A stretch of DNA of 64,000 nt from Gemmatimonadota bacterium. GTDB taxonomy: Bacteria; Gemmatimonadota; Gemmatimonadetes; Gemmatimonadales; Gemmatimonadaceae. The stretch lies in assembly GCA_016704465.1 (NCBI GenBank), contig JADJAD010000001.1:930001-994000 (forward strand), written 5' to 3'. Below the pieces are notes generated by a model. That model was not told the DNA's origin and did not search any database. It saw only the letters and a list, made by a program, of their open reading frames with translations. Numbering within the stretch: position 1 is the first letter of the stretch; every line of letters starts with the position of its first letter. The position numbers were made by a program, and so were the translations under genes. Shown piece by piece: positions 60,892-64,000 of this stretch.

Positions 60892-61595
60892 GGCGTCGCC
60901 CCGCCGAGCATTGCCTGGCGCTCGACCAGCACCCCTTTCTCCAGGTGCAACGTCGTCTTGGCACGCTCGGCCGCGTTGGCATCGTGCGTCACGACGATGA
61001 CAGTCTTGTTGAACTCGCCGTTCAACCGCTGCAGCAGGGAGAGCACATCCTCTGAGCTCTTGGCATCGAGCTGCCCGGTCGGCTCGTCGAGCAGGATCAA
61101 CTGCGGGTCAGCGACGATCGCCCGGGCGATAGCGACCCGCTGTTCCTGCCCGCCCGACAGCTGGCGCGGGTAGTGATCCATGCGATCGGCCAGCCCGACC
61201 ACGCCTAACGCGATCGCCACCCGCTCGGCGCGGTCCTTCTTGCCCAGGTTGGTGAGCAGCAGCGGGAGTTCCACGTTCTGGTGCGCCGTGAGCACGGGGA
61301 GGAGGTTGTACGACTGAAAGACGAAGCCGATCGTGCGCGCACGCCACGCCGCCAGCTGCGACGTGTTCATCGCGCTCACCTCGGCGCCGCCCACCCGCAC
61401 GCTGCCACTGGTCGGCTTGTCGAGTCCGGCCACCAGGTTGAGCAACGTCGACTTGCCGGAGCCGGACGGCCCCATCAGCGCGGTAAAACTCCCTTCCTGA
61501 AAGTCGATCGACAGCCCGGTGTAGACCTCGACCGACTGTGCCTCGCGGCGAAACGACTTGTAGACGTCACGAATCTCGACCAGCGCCATCGCCAT
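60888..61595 (-). CDS. ABC transporter ATPase, MacB/LolD-like
   Basis: A 235-residue ATPase with all motifs: Walker A GPSGSGKST, Q loop FQSYNLLP, signature LSGGQEQRVAIARAI, Walker B LILLDEPTGQLD and H loop VTHDANAAE. The class is that of LolD/MacB/FtsE ATPases which drive FtsX-type permeases for mechanotransmission across the periplasm. ATG 61595 is preceded by open frame without conservation. Intact, although both permease genes directly downstream are disrupted. It is 97 bp downstream of the HlyD-like gene. Confidence 0.93.
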   Translation of the reverse strand: MAMALVEIRDVYKSFRREAQSVEVYTGLSIDFQEGSFTALMGPSGSGKSTLLNLVAGLDKPTSGSVRVGGAEVSAMNTSQLAAWRARTIGFVFQSYNLLPVLTAHQNVELPLLLTNLGKKDRAERVAIALGVVGLADRMDHYPRQLSGGQEQRVAIARAIVADPQLILLDEPTGQLDAKSSEDVLSLLQRLNGEFNKTVIVVTHDANAAERAKTTLHLEKGVLVERQAMLGGATP

Positions 61596-61646
61596 GTCCC
61601 GTGTGGAAGGTGGATCGTCGCTGCTGTTCGTTGCACGCGCTCGCAC

Positions 61647-61676
61647 GCGTCCGCATGCGTCCGCATGCGTCCGCGC
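61647..61676. repeat. tandem 10-mer GCGTCCGCAT x3 (last copy imperfect)
   Basis: Three copies in the 97 bp gap between the HlyD-like and ATPase genes. Simple-sequence tract; it may affect read-through of the operon but no function is evident. Confidence 0.7.
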
Positions 61677-61692
61677 GGGCGGAGTGACGCGC

Positions 61693-62952
61693 TTACGTCC
61701 CGATCTTCACGCGCATCCCCTCGGCCGGCGTCTCCACGCCGCCAATCAGCAACTGCTCGCCGCCGCTCAGTCCTGTGCGCACCTCGCGAAAGCCGGCACT
61801 GACCGGGCCGGCGTCGATCTCGCGACGAGTCAGGCGGTCGCCGCGCACGATCCAGACGACGCTCGCGCCGCCATCTTCGTAGACCGCCGCCTGCGGGACC
61901 CGTACGATCGGGCGCGCCGCAGGTTGCGATGAATCGGCGAGCACGACTTCCGGCCGCGTCGGCTGAAGGAAGTCGACCCGCGCCCCCATCTCGGGCAGGA
62001 TGCGAGCGTCGCGATCGTGAATAGACACCTTGACCTGCACCGTGGCGCGCTGCCGGTCCGCGGTCGGCACCACCTGGCGCACTGCGCCCCGGAAGGCGGT
62101 GTCGGGATAGGCGTCGAGCGTGATCAATGCGGGGAGATCGCTGGTGATGCGGGCGATATACGCCTCGTTCACATCGACTTCCACCTCGAGCGTCGCGAGG
62201 TCGGCCATCGTCACCACGGCGCCGCGCGTCAAGCCGCCACCGACGCTCGGCGCGACCACCTCCCCAACCTCGGCGTCCTTGCGCAACACGGTCCCGGTGA
62301 ACGGGGCGCGGATGATCGTGTTCTCGTTATTGGCCACTGCGAGGCGGACCCCCGCCTCGGCCACCCGCTGTCGCGCGGCCGCCGCGTTCACCCGTGCCTC
62401 TGCCTGTGCAGCGCGGCTCTCCCCGTTCTCCAGTTCCTGCGGCGAGACGAGGTTCGCGTTCTGTGTCCGCACGTCGCGCAGTCGCTTGGTCTCGCGCACG
62501 GCCTGGTCGCGATCCGCCTGCGCCTCGATGAGCGTCGCCTCGGACGCCGCGACGTTCGCCTCGGCCTGAGCCACCGCCGCCTGGAAGTCGGCATTGTCGA
62601 GGCGGGCGATGACCGTTCCCTTCCGGACGAACGACCCTTCGCTCACACCGAGGAAGGCCAGGCGTCCCGCCGTCTTGGCGGAGACCGACGCCTTCGTTCG
62701 CGCCACGACGTACCCGTTGGCCGTGACGCTCGTCGCGTTCGCCGGCGCCCCCGTTCCCGCACCCACCGGGGCGCCGACGGTCGCGACCTGAACGACGGGG
62801 ACCGACCGCCCCCGCATATACCAAATGCCGCCGGCGATGAGCACGGCGACGATGAGGAGCAGAATGAGGTTCCGTATGACCGCGCTCTGCACGCCGGGGG
62901 GCGGTGCGTCGCGATTGATGCGGAGCTTGGAAAGATCGGCGGGCTGGGTCAT
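61693..62952 (-). CDS. HlyD/MacA-type periplasmic adaptor (membrane fusion protein)
   Basis: A 419-residue protein with one N-terminal membrane helix (VIRNLILLLIVAVLIAGGIWYM, about 25-46), a lipoyl/barrel-sandwich half (VTANGYVVARTKASVSAKTAG, GTVIARLDNADFQAAVAQAEA), a long alpha-hairpin coiled coil (about 125-205), the second half (TIIRAPFTGTVLRKDAEVGEVV) and beta-barrel/membrane-proximal domains (VVPTADRQRATVQVKVSI, RVPQAAVYEDGGASVVWIV). It links an inner-membrane ABC transporter to an outer-membrane channel. First gene of the operon with the ATPase and the two broken permeases; no TolC-like gene is in the window. Confidence 0.92.
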   Translation of the reverse strand: MTQPADLSKLRINRDAPPPGVQSAVIRNLILLLIVAVLIAGGIWYMRGRSVPVVQVATVGAPVGAGTGAPANATSVTANGYVVARTKASVSAKTAGRLAFLGVSEGSFVRKGTVIARLDNADFQAAVAQAEANVAASEATLIEAQADRDQAVRETKRLRDVRTQNANLVSPQELENGESRAAQAEARVNAAAARQRVAEAGVRLAVANNENTIIRAPFTGTVLRKDAEVGEVVAPSVGGGLTRGAVVTMADLATLEVEVDVNEAYIARITSDLPALITLDAYPDTAFRGAVRQVVPTADRQRATVQVKVSIHDRDARILPEMGARVDFLQPTRPEVVLADSSQPAARPIVRVPQAAVYEDGGASVVWIVRGDRLTRREIDAGPVSAGFREVRTGLSGGEQLLIGGVETPAEGMRVKIGT

Positions 62953-63133
62953 GGCCGAGGTATTCTACCGGCGTCCCGGGGGGAGGTCCATACAGACGCT
63001 ACGTCAGGTCACAGCGCAAGATTCAGTGGCACGAGGCGTGAGGCCCCTCGTGCCCGGCGCCCGCGTCCCAACGCAGGGCAACCGTTCACCCACCGAAATC
63101 CGGTGGCGTTGCGATGCGACGCCAGGCCACCCC

Positions 63134-63157
63134 ACACCACACCACACCACACCACAC
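63134..63157. repeat. tandem pentamer ACACC x4.8
   Basis: Short simple repeat in the 284 bp gap between the HlyD-like and redoxin genes. No spacers; no gene in the gap. Confidence 0.85.
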
Positions 63158-63236
63158 GGCGGGGACACGCGCGCCGAGCTGTGCGCTGGGATGGGGGTAT
63201 GTCACGGTGACGATCACCAGCGACGCGCCGGTCGCT

Positions 63237-63707
63237 CTACGCCTCAACCAGCAACGTGCCGATCTCCGCTCCGAGCAGCAGGTCGTCATGGACTCCGAAC
63301 AGCTGTCGACGCAGGCGGCCTCGCGCGTCGATCAGGACGGTGGTCGGCGTACCCTGCATCGCGTAGGTACGCATGGTTTGGGGCAGCGGGTCGCCATCCA
63401 CTCCCGGTGCGTCCACCCCGACGGGGAATCGCACGCGGTACTCGTGCACGAACGCGCGGAGCGACGTGAGTCCCATCGCCTCGTGGTGCTCGAAGACAGT
63501 GTGCAAGCCGACGACCGTCAGCGGTGCTCCCTTGAAGAGCTCCGCCACACGTTGGGCCTGTGGAATCCCGTGCGCCACGCAACCGGGGCAGAGCATCTGA
63601 AAGGCATGCAGCAACACGACCCGCCCGCGAAGGCGCGCCAGGTCGAGCGGCTCCGGAGTGTTGAGCCACGCCGTCGTCTGCCACTCGGGTGCGGTCTGGT
63701 GTTGCAT
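63237..63707 (-). CDS. redoxin / AhpC-TSA family thioredoxin-fold protein
   Basis: A 156-residue thioredoxin-fold protein. RGRVVLLHAFQMLCPGCVAHGIPQAQRV holds a CPGC active-site pair, AHxxFEHHEAMG is a His-rich helix, and MQGTPTTVLIDARGRLR has the cis-Pro. No signal peptide, so it is probably cytosolic and acts as a thiol oxidoreductase or peroxidase-like enzyme. ATG 63707 shares a base with the stop of the upstream protoglobin gene (TGATG), so both are translated as a unit. Confidence 0.88.
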   Translation of the reverse strand: MQHQTAPEWQTTAWLNTPEPLDLARLRGRVVLLHAFQMLCPGCVAHGIPQAQRVAELFKGAPLTVVGLHTVFEHHEAMGLTSLRAFVHEYRVRFPVGVDAPGVDGDPLPQTMRTYAMQGTPTTVLIDARGRLRRQLFGVHDDLLLGAEIGTLLVEA

Positions 63708-64000
63708 CAGAAGTCCCCATCCTTCAGGTACGGGTAGCTCCACAACGTCACCTGCAGGAGGCACGACTTGACCCACGCGGCATACATCTTGTCGACCTCC
63801 TCGGCGGAGTGCCCCCGCTTCGCGAGGAACGGCTTGAGCGTCACCGTCACCGGGAAGATCAGCAGGAACAGATCGCGGAACGGGACGAGTGCGGTCGATG
63901 TCGCCGCATCGGTCGTGTTCTTCTTCGCGCGATGGTGGCGGAGGCCGATTTCGTGCTGGTAGTCGAGCCAGTGCTGGTCGTACTCGGCTCGGCTCGTGTC
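63707..64000 (-). CDS. protoglobin-domain protein, 5' end outside the window
   Basis: Reading inward from the window end on the minus strand gives an unbroken 97-residue C-terminal part: RAEYDQHWLDYQHEIGLRHH, AKKNTTDAATSTALVPFRDL, LKPFLAKRGHSAEEVDKMYA, AWVKSCLLQVTLWSYPYLKD, then TGA 63707-63709. The YQHEIGLRHH and KKN segment, followed by KPFLAKRGHSAEEV and AWVKS, is the late half of stand-alone bacterial protoglobins. These bind O2, CO or NO through heme; the proximal His lies in the missing or near-edge part and is not assigned. The overlap with the redoxin gene suggests that both serve redox or gas defence. Confidence 0.75.
   Translation of the reverse strand, partial: DTSRAEYDQHWLDYQHEIGLRHHRAKKNTTDAATSTALVPFRDLFLLIFPVTVTLKPFLAKRGHSAEEVDKMYAAWVKSCLLQVTLWSYPYLKDGDF

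Noticed and set aside
58186..63157. Tandem repeats at 58186 and 63134 considered as CRISPR remnants
   Set aside because: Units are contiguous, without spacers, and no cas gene is near.
1..64000. tRNA and rRNA genes, insertion sequences, phage genes
   Set aside because: No cloverleaf-like or transposase/integrase-like sequence was recognised by reading; a dedicated search could still find a short RNA gene.

Overview
The window is a 64 kb stretch of very GC-rich bacterial DNA with dense gene packing. Three things point to Gemmatimonadota: paired SusC/RagA and SusD/RagB outer-membrane genes in a high-GC genome, large secreted sortilin/VPS10-type beta-propeller proteins, and many eukaryote-like Ser/Thr kinases and two-component genes next to a DUF1800/DUF1501 pair. 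This is an inference from gene content; there is no rRNA or other marker gene. No rRNA, tRNA, CRISPR array, insertion sequence or phage gene was recognised.

Layout. 0-2 kb: DUF1800/DUF1501 pair, the second gene with a one-base frameshift. 2-13.7 kb: a sortilin-type propeller protein, a PLP enzyme, two Ser/Thr kinases, DUF1801, an oxidoreductase and an exported amidase. 13.9-23.2 kb: signalling and lipid genes, namely a spondin-domain lipoprotein with a response regulator and sensor kinase, an acyl-CoA dehydrogenase, a hybrid kinase, and a second regulator/kinase pair. 23.3-24.3 kb: a 3-hydroxyacyl-CoA dehydrogenase-family enzyme.

24.3-33.1 kb is a respiratory block. On the minus strand an Rrf2 regulator precedes a 40-residue membrane peptide, a CuA subunit II, a heme-copper subunit I and a SenC/SCO protein. 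On the plus strand, facing away, are a cytochrome b / ferredoxin / MvhD fusion, a small anchored protein and heme A synthase. Subunit I has Gln where oxygen reductases of the A and B families carry the cross-linked Tyr, and the order subunit II-subunit I-SenC matches the sNOR nitric oxide reductase cluster of nitrifiers. A 22 bp AT-rich palindrome between the two arms is the likely shared operator. This is the most interesting part of the window.

34.2-38.8 kb is AT-richer and holds small accessory genes (DUF2306, OmdA-like, DinB, an unknown, a truncated pRiA4b-like ORF, a P1 peptidase) with an attC-like site, resembling integron cassettes without an integrase in view. 39-44 kb holds a hybrid kinase and a GGDEF/EAL regulator, both frameshifted, the kinase also lacking its phospho-accepting His. 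44-54 kb has two divergent SusC/SusD operons, followed by a second propeller protein. 56.9-60.9 kb is full of frameshifts and internal deletions (a FIST-domain kinase and two ABC permeases), while the ATPase and HlyD-like genes of the same transporter are intact. The window ends with a redoxin and a partial protoglobin.

An 8-mer, GCCTAACG/CGTTAGGC, recurs 16 times across the window, well above a rough composition-based expectation. It often supplies the rare Leu codon TTA or a stop codon.
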